22,899 bases of DNA from Enterobacteriaceae bacterium UBA2655 (GCA_002359495.1 DENB01000092.1:1-22899), one strand, 5' to 3'. Positions 1 through 9,057 are shown, counted from the stretch's first letter. Made by a program: numbers and translations. Notes: generated from the sequence alone by a model not told the origin.

Positions 1-573
1 CACCAGCAGCGGCAGCGCGCCGCCGAGCAGCAGCACCGCGTGCCAGCCGTAGCGCGGCAGCAGCCAAGAGGCGGCGAAACCGCCGCTCGCCGCCCCGAAG
101 GTAAAGCCGCAAAACACCACGGTGATAATAAAAGAGCGGCGACGCTCCGGCGCGAACTCGGCGACCAGGGTGCCGACGTTCGGCATCGCCGCGCCCAGCC
201 CGAGACCGGTTAAAAAACGGAACAGCATCATCTGCTCGACATTTTGCGCCAGCGCGGTAGCCAGCGTCCAGAGACCAAAGAAAAAGACGCTGAGGATAAT
301 CAGGAGCCGGCGACCGTAGCGATCGGCGAGCGGGCCCGCCACCATCGCCCCTAACGCCAGCCCGATCAGCGCGGCGCTGATCACCATGCCCAGTTGATGA
401 TTGCTGACGCCCCAGGCGGCCTTAAGGGAAGGCGCGATAAAGCCCATCAGCGCGATGTCCATACCGTCGAGCGCAACCACGATAAAGCAGAGCGCGATTA
501 ATTTTTTCTGCCACCGGCTCAGCGCGCACTGGTTAATTAACTGGCGAACATCTACCGCCTCGACGCTGCTCAC
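1..573 (-). CDS. Aromatic-acid:H+ symporter, MFS/AAHS family (PcaK-like), N-terminal part
   Basis: This gene is cut by the left window edge: only the first 191 codons are present. The protein is a major facilitator of the aromatic acid:H+ symporter (AAHS) family, inner-membrane carriers that import compounds such as 4-hydroxybenzoate or protocatechuate. Visible features are a cytoplasmic N-terminus, a first membrane helix carrying the AAHS signature DGMD (residues 36-39), and the major-facilitator loop motif GPLADRYGRR (80-89). RFLTGLGLGAAMPN and GGFAASWLLPRYGWH follow in later helices. The start is the GTG at 573, with AAGGAG nine bases upstream. It is divergent from a PcaQ-like LysR regulator, which fits control by that regulator. 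The family assignment is firm. The substrate is inferred from resemblance to PcaK and from the neighbour, so related benzoate or hydroxyphenylpropionate carriers remain possible. Confidence 0.82.
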   Translation of the reverse strand, partial: MSSVEAVDVRQLINQCALSRWQKKLIALCFIVVALDGMDIALMGFIAPSLKAAWGVSNHQLGMVISAALIGLALGAMVAGPLADRYGRRLLIILSVFFFGLWTLATALAQNVEQMMLFRFLTGLGLGAAMPNVGTLVAEFAPERRRSFIITVVFCGFTFGAASGGFAASWLLPRYGWHAVLLLGGALPLLV

Positions 574-683
574 GAGAGAAGCTCCTTGTTTTAGCATTCA
601 GGCATCAGCTATCAGTTTTGGTAAAAAAAACGGCGGCTATCATAGCTCATCGTTAACAAAATGGCGCAGAAATTTAGATGATA

Positions 684-698
684 GTGAGAATTATTCAC
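684..698. promoter_or_regulatory. Candidate LysR-type box (T-N11-A palindrome)
   Basis: The 15-base sequence GTGAGAATTATTCAC has GTGA/TCAC arms and contains T-N11-A, the general core recognised by LysR-type regulators. Its centre lies about 50 bases upstream of the candidate minus-strand -10 (639-644), so near -60 relative to a start around 632. That is a usual position for a LysR recognition site at an activated promoter. It could also be a weak CRP-like site, but the gap between the arms is 7 rather than 6. The assignment is by pattern only. Confidence 0.4.
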
Positions 699-809
699 AT
701 AATGCCATTTTAACTGGCTGAATTTCAATGCCCTGTGCGGAAGCGCAACTGGCCTGAGGCAGTGAAATCAGCAAATACAGGCGTTTATCTGCAATATCCG
801 CTTAAGCGC

Positions 810-842
810 TAACTTTGTTAAATAAATTTTGCAGCAAAGTTA
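810..842. repeat. Inverted repeat upstream of the LysR regulator, candidate operator
   Basis: Perfect 8-base arms TAACTTTG (810-817) and CAAAGTTA (835-842) flank a 17-base AT-rich spacer. The structure ends 56 bases before the regulator start codon, where an autoregulatory site would be expected. It does not resemble the PcaQ site I remember from Sinorhizobium, so its link to this regulator is inferred from position. Confidence 0.4.
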
Positions 843-898
843 ACAAATCCAGCATTTGCCCGTTGCCTCTCTCTGCATATTCTCACTAAGTTGAAGCC

Positions 899-1819
899 AT
901 GGACAAGAATATCCTCTTTAATCAGCGCATCCGTTTGCGCCATTTACATACCTTCGTCGCCGTGGCGCAGCAGGGTACGCTGGGCCGTGCGGCAGAGACG
1001 CTTAGCCTGAGTCAGCCCGCCCTGTCGAAAACTCTGAACGAGCTGGAAGAGCTGACCGGCACACGTCTGTTTGAACGCGGCAGGCTGGGCGCGCAGCTTA
1101 CGACGATGGGCGAGCAGTTTCTGACCCATGCCGTAAAGGTGCTGGACGCATTAAACCATGCGGGACAGAGTTTTCACGCGCCGGTCAGCGATCGGCCGGT
1201 GGTGATCCGTCTGGGCGCGCTGACCACGGCGGCGATGGGCATGCTGCCGCAAATTCTGGATCGCTTTCATCAACAGCAGCCGAACACCACGGTTCAGGTC
1301 GCCACCCTGCATAACAACGTTCTGCTGGCTGGCCTGAAGGCGGGCGAGTTTGATATCGGCATCGGCCGCATGGCCGACAGCGAAATGATGAATGGACTGA
1401 TCTACGAACTGCTGTTTCTTGAGTCGCTGAAGCTGGTGGTGCGCCCTGAGCATCCGCTGATGAGTGACAACGTCACGCTATCCCGCGCCATGCTGTGGCC
1501 GGTCGTGATTTCGCCAGAAGGTACGGCGCCGCGCCGTATCGCGCAGCAGATGCTGGATGAACAGGGTTGCAGCTTGCCGACGCACTGCGTGGAGACATCG
1601 TCGACCTCGCTGGCGCGTCAGCTGGCGTTACGTTACGACTATGTCTGGTTTGTGCCTTCAGGCGCGGTCAAAGAGGATCTCGCCCACAATGCCCTTTGCG
1701 CCCTGCCGCTCAGCGCGTCCGGGCCGGGCGAACCGGTGGGGATCATTACCCGCACCGGCGATACCCTCTGCCTTAGCGCAGAGATATTAATGGCGACGAT
1801 CCGTAAGTTTCACAGCTAG
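899..1819 (+). CDS. pcaQ: LysR-family transcriptional regulator, PcaQ-like
   Basis: This 306-residue LysR-type regulator has an N-terminal winged helix-turn-helix at about residues 12-68 (motif SQPALSKTLNELE) and a C-terminal co-inducer domain from about 95 to 300, the usual family length. The opening RIRLRHLHTFVAVAQQG and the GRAAETLSLSQPALSKT block resemble regulators named PcaQ. PcaQ activates protocatechuate catabolism (pca) genes in response to a pathway intermediate. The divergent AAHS transporter supports an aromatic-acid regulon, but no catabolic gene is visible here. The start is the ATG at 899, with only a weak ribosome-binding sequence. Its TAG stop overlaps the smrA stop on the other strand by four bases, leaving no room for a separate terminator. 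The LysR family is certain; the PcaQ subgroup is likely. Confidence 0.8.
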   Translation: MDKNILFNQRIRLRHLHTFVAVAQQGTLGRAAETLSLSQPALSKTLNELEELTGTRLFERGRLGAQLTTMGEQFLTHAVKVLDALNHAGQSFHAPVSDRPVVIRLGALTTAAMGMLPQILDRFHQQQPNTTVQVATLHNNVLLAGLKAGEFDIGIGRMADSEMMNGLIYELLFLESLKLVVRPEHPLMSDNVTLSRAMLWPVVISPEGTAPRRIAQQMLDEQGCSLPTHCVETSSTSLARQLALRYDYVWFVPSGAVKEDLAHNALCALPLSASGPGEPVGIITRTGDTLCLSAEILMATIRKFHS

Positions 1820-2382
1820 CGGCTGCGTTTGGCGTGCCGCTCGCGGTTGTCGAGCCGCGCCTTAGCGGTTTTTCGCATCCCGATATAGAGCGCGCCCGTT
1901 CCGCCGTGCTGTTTCTGCGCGACGCAGTAGGTTTGCACATCGTCGAACTGCTGCAACCAGCGCGCCAGATAGCTGCGCACGATGTTGGCATGGGATTCAT
2001 CATCCCGCCCTTTGCCGTGAATGATCAGCAAATTGCGTAGACTCTCTTTCCTCGCCTGCTGAATAAAGTTGAACAGCGCCTGGCGACAGGTTTCAATTGG
2101 CTGACGCAGCAGATTGAGGCTGGCGTCCAGCGGATATTTGCCCTGGCGCAGCTTGTCGAGAACGCCCTGCTGGATACCGTCCGCTTTATACTCCAGCGGC
2201 GTCGCCAGCGGAATGACATCAAGGTGACCGAGCGTCAGGATATTCTCCTGCTCATCCTGAAATTCAGGTTGTCTTGGCGCTTTGGTTGAAGGCGATTTCA
2301 GCCAGTGAATGTTGGCACAATCTTTCAGCGGTGTGACATCGTCCATGGCGTCTCGAAAAAGGTCTTTATCATCAAGGTTCAT
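1816..2382 (-). CDS. smrA: DNA endonuclease SmrA (YdaL), Smr-domain protein
   Basis: The 188-residue product matches E. coli SmrA/YdaL in length and along its whole sequence, including the N-terminal MNLDDKDLF and the C-terminal RHAKRSR. The C-terminal Smr domain spans about residues 85-170, with IHGKGRDD (121-128) and HGGTGALYI (159-167). Smr domains, related to the MutS2 C-terminus, have nicking endonuclease activity, and SmrA binds and cleaves DNA in vitro. The LDxH motif of many Smr proteins is replaced here by LDASLNLL, as in E. coli SmrA as I recall it. The gene stands alone, reading away from fnr, and ends stop-on-stop against the LysR gene. Its biological role is poorly known. Confidence 0.9.
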   Translation of the reverse strand: MNLDDKDLFRDAMDDVTPLKDCANIHWLKSPSTKAPRQPEFQDEQENILTLGHLDVIPLATPLEYKADGIQQGVLDKLRQGKYPLDASLNLLRQPIETCRQALFNFIQQARKESLRNLLIIHGKGRDDESHANIVRSYLARWLQQFDDVQTYCVAQKQHGGTGALYIGMRKTAKARLDNRERHAKRSR

Positions 2383-2683
2383 GGTTATTTCTCACGCCAG
2401 ATTCTCGTCCACGCGCAACATGCGCCGCAGACGGGCAAATTTTATCAAAAGCTTGCTTAAGCGTAACCTCTCAATTCGGTTTTGCCAGCTTTAAGCGGAA
2501 CCTGGCGACGACTGCCGTTTGCACAGCCCGCCGCGTCGCAGAGCAGAGCGTTAACTGGTGCCGCGCCCTTTTTCGCCTGTTATTATCCTGATAATTGATT
2601 TTTTGTGAGAAGTTTATCGCAGCGCCGATGCGGTTGTGAGATAATACAACTGAATTTAGTATGCCTGTTACTGCTCTGATGAG

Positions 2684-2711
2684 TTCCATTCACAGCTAAA
2701 AATGTTAAAAT
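2684..2711 (+). promoter_or_regulatory. Candidate fnr promoter
   Basis: An extended -10 element, TG-T-TAAAAT (2703-2711), has a weak -35-like TTCCAT (2684-2689) 16 bases upstream. Transcription would start near 2718, inside the FNR box, about 26 bases before the fnr start codon. Confidence 0.45.
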
Positions 2712-2724
2712 TGACTCCAGTCAA
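2711..2724. promoter_or_regulatory. FNR box (autoregulatory) upstream of fnr
   Basis: TTGACTCCAGTCAA matches the FNR consensus TTGAT-N4-ATCAA with one change in each half and is a perfect inverted repeat. It overlaps the predicted fnr transcription start, the position expected for anaerobic self-repression. E. coli fnr is known to be negatively autoregulated from such a site. Confidence 0.75.
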
Positions 2725-2743
2725 TAATCGTCGAGCCACTATT

Positions 2744-3496
2744 ATGATCCCGGAAAAACGCAGTATTCGTCGCATACAGTCTGGCGGTTGTGCTATTCAC
2801 TGCCAGGATTGCAGCATCAGTCAGCTCTGCATCCCTTTTACCCTTAATGAACATGAGCTGGATCAGCTGGATAATATTATTGAGCGTAAAAAGCCTATTC
2901 AAAAAGGCCAGACGCTGTTTAAAGCGGGGGATGAACTGAAATCCCTTTACGCGATCCGTTCCGGGACCATTAAAAGCTATACCATCACCGAACAGGGCGA
3001 CGAACAGATCACCGGTTTTAACCTTGCCGGCGATTTAATCGGCTTCGATGCCATTGTTACCGGCAACCATCCCAGCTTCGCCCAGGCGCTGGAAACCGCG
3101 ATGGTCTGTGAGATCCCCTTCGAAACCCTGGATGATCTCTCCGGCAAAATGCCGGCGCTGCGCCAGCAGATGATGCGTCTGATGAGCGGTGAGATCAAAG
3201 GCGATCAGGATATGATCCTGTTGCTGTCGAAGAAAAACGCCGAAGAGCGTCTGGCGGCGTTTATCTGGAACCTGGCGCGCCGTTTCGGCCAGCGCGGTTT
3301 CTCCCAGCGCGAATTCCGCCTGACCATGACGCGCGGCGACATCGGCAACTACCTCGGTCTGACGGTGGAAACCATCAGCCGCCTGCTGGGACGTTTTCAA
3401 AAAAGCGGCATGCTGGCGGTGAAGGGAAAATATATCACTATTGAAAATCATGAGAAGTTGACCGAGCTGGCCGGACAGAGCCATCAAGCCGCCTGA
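2744..3496 (+). CDS. fnr: Fumarate/nitrate reduction regulator FNR
   Basis: FNR is the global oxygen-sensing regulator of the CRP/FNR family. Its [4Fe-4S] cluster is destroyed by oxygen, and the anaerobic dimer binds TTGAT-N4-ATCAA sites. The 250-residue protein keeps all four cluster ligands, C20, C23, C29 and C122 (C16 is the extra cysteine). The nucleotide-binding-like beta-roll follows, then a C-terminal helix-turn-helix with [11 protein letters not shown], including the DNA-contacting E, S and R. The ATG at 2744 gives exactly the E. coli length and N-terminus MIPEKR. A longer reading from 2702 would begin upstream of the FNR box, so I reject it. A weak GAG serves as ribosome-binding sequence. 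uspE lies 119 bases downstream, as in E. coli. Confidence 0.98.
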   Translation: MIPEKRSIRRIQSGGCAIHCQDCSISQLCIPFTLNEHELDQLDNIIERKKPIQKGQTLFKAGDELKSLYAIRSGTIKSYTITEQGDEQITGFNLAGDLIGFDAIVTGNHPSFAQALETAMVCEIPFETLDDLSGKMPALRQQMMRLMSGEIKGDQDMILLLSKKNAEERLAAFIWNLARRFGQRGFSQREFRLTMTRGDIGNYLGLTVETISRLLGRFQKSGMLAVKGKYITIENHEKLTELAGQSHQAA

Positions 3497-3615
3497 TCCT
3501 CAGCCGGGTCTGTAAAAGTTATTTTATTGATCCGGCTGGAACTTTTTCGCTTTTTCCCGTCGATGACTTAGGCTATCTTTAAACCAGACTCGCTTTGGTT
3601 TAAGGAGAAATTCCT

Positions 3616-4578
3616 ATGTCCCGTTACCAAAATATTCTGGTCGCCATCGATCCGCAGCAGGATGACCAACCCGCCCTGCGACGAGCGGTTTATCTGAATC
3701 AACGCATCGGCGGCAAAATTAAGGCCTTCCTGCCGATCTACGACTTCTCCTATGAGATGACCACCCTGCTTTCTCCCGATGAGCGCACCACCATGCGCCG
3801 GGGCGTGATCAGCCAGCGTACCGAATGGATCAGAGAGCAGGCGCACGCCTATCTGGATGCGGGCGTGGAAATCGACATTAAGGTTATCTGGCATAACCGC
3901 CCTTATGAGGCGATTATCCAGGAGGTGCTGAACCATCAGCACGACCTGGTGCTGAAAATGGCGCATCAGCATGACCGGCTGGAAGCGGTCATTTTTACCC
4001 CTACTGACTGGCATCTGCTGCGTAAATGTCCCTGCCCGGTCTGGATGGTGAAAGATCAGCCCTGGCCGGAGGGCGGCAAGGCCGTGGTGGCGGTTAACCT
4101 CGCCAGCGAAGAGCCGCATCACGACGCGCTGAATCAAAAGCTGATTCGCGAAACCGCTCTGCTGGCGGAGATGGTCAACCATACGGAAGTCCATCTGGTC
4201 GGCGCTTATCCTATCACCCCGATTAATATTGCGATTGAACTGCCCGACTTCGATCCCAGCGTTTACAACGACGCCATTCGCGGCCAGCATCTGGTGGCGA
4301 TGAAGGCGCTGCGGCAGAAATTCGGCATCGGCGAAGAGTTTACTCACGTCGCGAAAGGGCTGCCGGAAGAGGTGATCCCGGAGCTGGCCTCCCAGCTTGA
4401 CGCCGGCGTGGTGGTGCTGGGCACTATCGGCCGTACCGGCATTTCAGCCGCGTTCCTCGGCAACACGGCCGAGCAGGTTATCGATCATCTGCGCTGCGAT
4501 TTGCTGGCGATTAAGCCGGACGATTTTAAATCGCCTATCGGTCTGGATAACGACGATGAAGAGGATGACGACGAGTAA
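3616..4578 (+). CDS. uspE: Tandem universal stress protein UspE
   Basis: The 320-residue cytoplasmic protein consists of two Usp domains, about residues 3-145 and 155-307. The second carries a near-canonical nucleotide-binding loop G-x2-G-x9-G ([16 protein letters not shown]). UspE is induced by stress and growth arrest; in E. coli it affects DNA-damage resistance, motility and adhesion, with its molecular action unresolved. AAGGAG lies eight bases before the ATG. The position next to fnr is conserved in enterobacteria. The C-terminus has an unusually acidic tail, [10 protein letters not shown], which makes the protein slightly longer than E. coli UspE (about 316). A strong hairpin follows 17 bases after the stop and is shared with pntB. 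Confidence 0.96.
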   Translation: MSRYQNILVAIDPQQDDQPALRRAVYLNQRIGGKIKAFLPIYDFSYEMTTLLSPDERTTMRRGVISQRTEWIREQAHAYLDAGVEIDIKVIWHNRPYEAIIQEVLNHQHDLVLKMAHQHDRLEAVIFTPTDWHLLRKCPCPVWMVKDQPWPEGGKAVVAVNLASEEPHHDALNQKLIRETALLAEMVNHTEVHLVGAYPITPINIAIELPDFDPSVYNDAIRGQHLVAMKALRQKFGIGEEFTHVAKGLPEEVIPELASQLDAGVVVLGTIGRTGISAAFLGNTAEQVIDHLRCDLLAIKPDDFKSPIGLDNDDEEDDDE

Positions 4579-4595
4579 GCGGGCGGATGAAAAGT

Positions 4596-4621
4596 AAAAG
4601 GGGCGAAAATTCGCCCCTTTT
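4596..4621. terminator. Bidirectional terminator, uspE / pntB
   Basis: Arms of 11 bases, AAAAGGGGCGA (4596-4606) and TCGCCCCTTTT (4611-4621), enclose a 4-base loop. The A-rich 5' side and T-rich 3' side give a U-tract in both directions, which fits the convergent uspE and pntB. Confidence 0.9.
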
Positions 4622-4624
4622 TAA

Positions 4625-6013
4625 TTACAGCGATTTCAGAATTGCCTCTACGCTGGCCTTGGCGTCGCCAAACAGCATATGGGTATTATCTTTAAAGAAC
4701 AGCGGGTTCTGCACGCCGGCATAGCCGGTGTTCATCGAACGCTTAAAGACGATGACATTTTGCGCTTTCCACACTTCCAGCACCGGCATGCCGGCGATCG
4801 GGCTGCGCGGATCTTCTTGCGCCGCCGGGTTGACGGTATCGTTCGCGCCGATCACCAGCACCGTGTCGGTATCGCTGAAATCATCGTTGATCTCATCCAT
4901 CTCCAGCACGATGTCGTAAGGCACGCGCGCTTCCGCCAGCAGCACGTTCATGTGTCCCGGTAAACGGCCAGCCACCGGATGGATGCCGAAGCGCACCTTA
5001 ATGCCGCGCGCGCGCAGCTTTTCGGTAATTTCCGCGACCGGATATTGCGCCTGCGCCACCGCCATGCCATAGCCGGGCGTGATCACCACCGATGAGGAAG
5101 CCTTCAACATCTCGGCCGTCTCTTCGGCGCTGATTTCACGGTGTTCGCCCGCTTCCTCGCTGTCGCCGCCGCTGCTGCTGTCGGTGCCGAAGCCGCCGGC
5201 GATCACGCTGATAAAAGAGCGGTTCATCGCCTTACACATAATGTAGGAGAGAATCGCGCCGGAAGAACCTACCAGCGCGCCGGTCACGATCAGCAGGTCG
5301 TTATTGAGCATAAAGCCCGCCGCCGCCGCCGCCCAGCCTGAATAGGAGTTGAGCATCGAAACCACCACCGGCATATCCGCCCCGCCGATCGACGCCACCA
5401 GATGCCAGCCAAACGCCAGCGCGATGACTGTCATCAGCAGCAGCGCGAAGACCTGCGCGCCGCTGCTGTCGGTGCGTACGAACCAGAGCAGCAGCAGGAA
5501 AGAGACCACCAGCGCCAGCAAATTGAGCTTATGGCGATGCGGCAGCATCAGCGGCTTTGACGAAATCTTGCCGCGCAGTTTGCCAAACGCCACAATCGAA
5601 CCGGTGAAGGTGACCGCGCCGATGAAGATGCCGATAAAGACTTCGCTGAGATGAATATTCTCCAGCACCGCCGCCAGGCCGGGCGCATGGTCGATATAGC
5701 TGTTGTAGCCCACCAGCACCGCCGCCAGACCGACGAAGCTGTGCAGAATGGCCACCAGCTCCGGCATTTCGGTCATCTCGACCTTTTGCGCCAGCCGTAC
5801 GCCGATCGCGCCGCCGATCACCATCGCCAGCAGAATCCAGGCGACGTGACCCGAATCGGGGCCGAAAATGGTGGCCAGCAGCGCAATCGCCATGCCGCTC
5901 ATGCCGAAAATATTGCCCTGCTTCGAGGTCTCATGCTTTGAAAGACCGGCAAGGCTGAAAATGAACAGAATCGCGGCAACAATATATGCTGCAGTAACTA
6001 ATCCGCCAGACAT
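4625..6013 (-). CDS. pntB: NAD(P) transhydrogenase subunit beta PntB
   Basis: This is the beta subunit of the proton-translocating transhydrogenase, which uses inward proton flow to move hydride from NADH to NADP+. The 462-residue length equals that of E. coli PntB. The N-terminal two-thirds is a series of membrane helices, including H91 in [10 protein letters not shown], the histidine implicated in proton transfer in E. coli. The C-terminal cytoplasmic NADP(H)-binding domain III starts near residue 285, with [15 protein letters not shown] and [12 protein letters not shown]. It follows pntA after 11 bases; its ribosome-binding AAGGGG overlaps the pntA stop, indicating translational coupling. 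Nothing in the sequence suggests damage. Confidence 0.97.
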   Translation of the reverse strand: MSGGLVTAAYIVAAILFIFSLAGLSKHETSKQGNIFGMSGMAIALLATIFGPDSGHVAWILLAMVIGGAIGVRLAQKVEMTEMPELVAILHSFVGLAAVLVGYNSYIDHAPGLAAVLENIHLSEVFIGIFIGAVTFTGSIVAFGKLRGKISSKPLMLPHRHKLNLLALVVSFLLLLWFVRTDSSGAQVFALLLMTVIALAFGWHLVASIGGADMPVVVSMLNSYSGWAAAAAGFMLNNDLLIVTGALVGSSGAILSYIMCKAMNRSFISVIAGGFGTDSSSGGDSEEAGEHREISAEETAEMLKASSSVVITPGYGMAVAQAQYPVAEITEKLRARGIKVRFGIHPVAGRLPGHMNVLLAEARVPYDIVLEMDEINDDFSDTDTVLVIGANDTVNPAAQEDPRSPIAGMPVLEVWKAQNVIVFKRSMNTGYAGVQNPLFFKDNTHMLFGDAKASVEAILKSL

Positions 6014-6024
6014 GTTGCTACCCC

Positions 6025-7557
6025 TTAATTCTTACGAAACATTTTCAGCATGCGCTGCGTTACGGTGAAGCCACCGAAGATATTGATGCTGGCGATGAGG
6101 ACCGCGACAAAAGCGAGAAAGGTCACCCAGCCGCCGTGCCCCATCTGCAACACCGCGCCCACCACGATAATGCCGGAGATGGCGTTGGTCACGGACATCA
6201 GCGGTGTATGCAGCGCATGGCTGACGTTCCAGACCACGTAGTAACCCACCACGCAGGCAAGCGCAAATACGGTAAAGTGCGACAGGAACTCGCTCGGCGC
6301 TACGTTCGCCAGACAGGCGAACAACACCACAGCCAACGCCAGCAGCATGTATTTGCGCCAGGTCCGAGCCGGTTTTTCCTCAGCTTTATGAACCGGCTGT
6401 GCGGCGGGCTGAGCGGCTTTGAGGGCTGCCGACACCTGAATCGGCGGCGCAGGCCAGGTCACTTCGCCCTGTCGGATCACCGTCACGCCGCGGATCACCA
6501 CGTCGTCGAAATCAATGGCGATTTCGCCGTTTTTCTCTTTGCACAGTAGCTTCATCAGGTTTACCAGGTTGGTGCCGTAAAGCTGAGAGGACTGGGTAGG
6601 CAGGCGGCTCGGCAGATCGGTATAGCCGATGATTTTCACGCCGTTATTCGTCAGCGTCACCCGATCGGCGACGGTCAGCTCACAGTTGCCGCCGGTCTGC
6701 GCCGCCAGATCGACGATAACGCTGCCCGGCTTCATGGCGTCGACCATGTCCGCAGTAATGAGTTTCGGCGCCGGCTTGCCTGGGATCAGCGCCGTAGTGA
6801 CGATGATATCCACCTCTTTCGCCTGGGCGGCGAACAACGCCATCTCCGCCTTGATAAAGGCTTCCGACATCACTTTGGCGTAGCCGTCACCGCTGCCGGC
6901 TTCCTCTTCGAAGTCCAGCTCAAGGAACTCCGCGCCCATGCTCTGCACCTGCTCTTTCACTTCCGGGCGGGTGTCGAAGGCGCGAACAATTGCCCCGAGG
7001 CTGCCTGCCGCGCCGATGGCGGCCAGACCGGCCACGCCGGCGCCGATCACCATCACCTTCGCCGGCGGTACTTTGCCCGCAGCGGTGATCTGGCCGGTAA
7101 AGAAGCGGCCGAACTCATGCGCCGCTTCGACAATGGCGCGGTAACCTGCGATATTCGCCATCGAACTCAGCGCGTCCAGCGACTGGGCGCGGGAGATGCG
7201 CGGTACGGCGTCCATCGCCATCACGTTGATGTCGCGCGCCGCCAGTTTTTCCAACAGCGCCGGGTTTTGCGCAGGCCAGATAAAGCTGACCAGCGTGCTG
7301 CCAGCGCGCGTCAGCGAAATCTCGTCGTCGTCAGGCGCATTGACCTTCAGCATAATGTCCGACTGCCAGACTTGCTGCGTATCGCTGAGCGTAGCGCCTG
7401 CCGCAACAAAGCTGTCGTCGTCAAAGCTGGCGGCTTTACCCGCGCCATGCTCCACGGTCACGCTGAATCCCAGCTTAATCAGCTGCTCGACGGTTTTCGG
7501 CGTTGCCGCCACGCGAGATTCGTTGGACAACCGCTCTTTGGGTATCCCAATTAACAT
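6025..7557 (-). CDS. pntA: NAD(P) transhydrogenase subunit alpha PntA
   Basis: This is the alpha subunit of the membrane transhydrogenase and first gene of pntAB. The large N-terminal cytoplasmic domain I (about 1-380) binds NAD(H) through the Rossmann loop GAGVAG (172-177), followed by [15 protein letters not shown] variable Ala/Pro/Lys linker (about 385-405) leads to C-terminal membrane helices (about 408-500) ending [12 protein letters not shown] start the gene at the ATG at 7557, where AAGGAA lies seven bases upstream. This gives 510 residues, the E. coli length, and the conserved opening MLIGIPKER. The alternative ATG at 7572 adds five residues and would bury the ribosome-binding site. 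The operon supplies NADPH for biosynthesis and redox balance. Confidence 0.97.
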   Translation of the reverse strand: MLIGIPKERLSNESRVAATPKTVEQLIKLGFSVTVEHGAGKAASFDDDSFVAAGATLSDTQQVWQSDIMLKVNAPDDDEISLTRAGSTLVSFIWPAQNPALLEKLAARDINVMAMDAVPRISRAQSLDALSSMANIAGYRAIVEAAHEFGRFFTGQITAAGKVPPAKVMVIGAGVAGLAAIGAAGSLGAIVRAFDTRPEVKEQVQSMGAEFLELDFEEEAGSGDGYAKVMSEAFIKAEMALFAAQAKEVDIIVTTALIPGKPAPKLITADMVDAMKPGSVIVDLAAQTGGNCELTVADRVTLTNNGVKIIGYTDLPSRLPTQSSQLYGTNLVNLMKLLCKEKNGEIAIDFDDVVIRGVTVIRQGEVTWPAPPIQVSAALKAAQPAAQPVHKAEEKPARTWRKYMLLALAVVLFACLANVAPSEFLSHFTVFALACVVGYYVVWNVSHALHTPLMSVTNAISGIIVVGAVLQMGHGGWVTFLAFVAVLIASINIFGGFTVTQRMLKMFRKN

Positions 7558-8095
7558 ACTGTTCCTTTTCACCGGTTAATGATGATGGCCTGTACCTGCA
7601 TAACGACGCAGCGTATGAAACGCTGTTTCACCCGCTTATGAACGAAATGCACATGTATCAAAGTGTTTATAACCTACTGAAAATATGTTTATCGATCCAC
7701 AGCGATAAGTCGCACTTATGACATTCACACAAATATTCAGGCGAAAGGCGAAAATGCCCTTATTTGGCGCTGCGTTTTTGCCGCTATAAGAAATATTCCT
7801 CCATGCAAAATCGTGTCACAAGGAATTAAGTTTCAATAAAAACTTTTATTTAACAAAGCATTAACTGTTTGTCCGCTAAGCCTTACCCGCAAAAGTGGTA
7901 ACCAGAATATAAAAAAGCCATAGCAGACAGGCATGACAGAAAGATTATTTTGTTAGTCGACTTGTCGATTTATGTCGCAGAAATTGACTGAGACAGCGTC
8001 ATTATTACATGCAATAATCAGCGGCTAATCTGTTATACATCAAGAGTCCAGCACGTTTTCGTTCTCATTTTTGCGTAAGGCGAAGGATTATTTTT
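7558..8095. other. Long divergent intergenic region, pntA / ydgH
   Basis: These 538 bases contain no coding frame of any convincing size and are clearly more AT-rich than the flanking genes, especially at 7640-8040. The promoters of pntAB (leftward) and ydgH (rightward) must lie here. A TTGACT (7984-7989) upstream of ydgH could be a -35 element, but I could not pair it with a well-spaced -10. GTCGA/GTCGC motifs recur at 7955-7979. The region is large enough to hold a small RNA, but I see no terminator hairpin with a U-tract to support one. Confidence 0.5.
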
Positions 8096-9049
8096 ATGAA
8101 GCTGAAGATCACTATTCTGGCGTCTGCCCTGTTATCCCTGCTGACGGCAAATGCCTTTGCCGCTCAGGAGCTGACGCCGGAAAAAGCGGCCGCGTTGAAG
8201 CCATTCGAACGTATCAACATCACTGGTCGCTTTAACGCGATCGGCGATGCGGCAGATGCCGTTTCTAAACGTGCGGACGAGCTGGGCGCTGCGGCTTACT
8301 ATATTCAGGGCATCAACGACAGCACTGGCAACAGCGGCAACTGGCGCGTAACGGCGGACCTTTATCATCAGGATGCGCCGAAAGCGGACGATACGCCTGC
8401 GCTGCGCACCTTTAACGGCGTGAAAGAGCTGCCGAAAGCGGAAGCCTATCGCCTGGAACCTTATGACACGGTGTCGGTCAGCGGCTTCTTCGCCAGCCAG
8501 CCCGATGTGAACGAAGCGATTTCAAAAGCGGCGAAGAGCAAAGGCGCAGCCTCCTTCTTTATTGTGCGCCAGATCGACGCCAATAACGGCGGCAACCAGT
8601 ACGTCACCGCTTATATCTATAAAGCCGATGCGAAAGAGCGCAAGGTCCAGAGTCCGAACGCTATTCCAGCCAACTCCGAAGCAGGAAAAGCGGCGCTGGC
8701 CGCCGGCGGCGAAGCGGCGAAGAAAGTGGAAATTCCGGGCGTCGCCTCATCGGAAACGCCGAGCGCCAACGTCGGCCGCTTCTTTGAAACGCAAACCTCT
8801 ACTGGCCAGCGTTACACCGTCACCCTGCCGAACGGTCAGAGCGTTCAGGAAGTGAACGCCATCACCGCCGCGCAGATGCAGCCGTTTGATACCGTCTCCT
8901 TTAGCGGCCACTTCGGCACCCCGACGGAAGTGTCGGAAGAAGCGGCGAAACGCGCGGCGAAGAAAGGCGCCAAGTACTATCACGTCACCCGACAGTGGCA
9001 GAACCAGAGCGGCGGCAACCTGACGGTAACCGCTGACCTGTTCAAGTAA
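8096..9049 (+). CDS. ydgH: Periplasmic triple-DUF1471 (YhcN-like) protein YdgH
   Basis: The 317-residue secreted protein begins with a clear signal peptide (MKLKITILASALL...ANAFA) and a likely cut after residue 22, before AQELTPEK. Three related YhcN/DUF1471 modules follow, at about residues 32-100, 115-190 and 250-317. Each begins with a variant of 'L.P.D/ERI/TVS.SG.F' and ends with a phrase like 'GGN..VTADL(Y/F)'. A charged Ala/Lys-rich linker lies at about 195-230. The same three-module design occurs in E. coli YdgH (about 314 residues). Many DUF1471 proteins are stress-related periplasmic proteins, but the exact role of YdgH is not established. AAGGA lies about seven bases before the ATG. 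A hairpin follows the stop closely. Confidence 0.93.
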   Translation: MKLKITILASALLSLLTANAFAAQELTPEKAAALKPFERINITGRFNAIGDAADAVSKRADELGAAAYYIQGINDSTGNSGNWRVTADLYHQDAPKADDTPALRTFNGVKELPKAEAYRLEPYDTVSVSGFFASQPDVNEAISKAAKSKGAASFFIVRQIDANNGGNQYVTAYIYKADAKERKVQSPNAIPANSEAGKAALAAGGEAAKKVEIPGVASSETPSANVGRFFETQTSTGQRYTVTLPNGQSVQEVNAITAAQMQPFDTVSFSGHFGTPTEVSEEAAKRAAKKGAKYYHVTRQWQNQSGGNLTVTADLFK

Positions 9050-9057
9050 CTTGCCAA

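Larger units (their letters stand above)
574..898. other. Divergent intergenic region, transporter / LysR regulator
   Basis: This AT-rich stretch of 325 bases has no plausible gene. It must hold the promoters of both the transporter (leftward) and the LysR regulator (rightward). It contains two inverted repeats, listed separately, that are candidate regulator sites. On the minus strand a TATGAT hexamer (639-644) is a possible -10 element for the transporter gene. It has no good -35 partner, as is common at activator-dependent promoters. Confidence 0.6.
2383..2743. other. Divergent intergenic region, smrA / fnr
   Basis: No gene is visible in these 361 bases. E. coli has ogt just upstream of fnr, and I see no trace of it here. 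The stretch holds a 14-base palindrome ATTATCCTGATAAT (2582-2595) of unknown role. The fnr promoter and FNR box, listed separately, lie at its right end. Confidence 0.6.

Noticed and set aside
684..698. CRP site before the transporter gene
   Set aside because: GTGA and TCAC arms are present, but the spacer is 7 rather than 6 and the flanking T/A are missing; a LysR-type T-N11-A site fits better.
401..721. 106-residue frame across the transporter start
   Set aside because: It overlaps the conserved minus-strand MFS coding region and its promoter, and its protein has no recognisable features.
3568..4347. 259-residue open frame opposite uspE
   Set aside because: Antisense to a conserved gene and reads through its promoter region; no motif supports it.
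7558..8095. Small RNA or small ORF in the pntA-ydgH gap
   Set aside because: No hairpin with a U-tract and no short frame with a ribosome-binding site was found; the size of the gap alone is not evidence.
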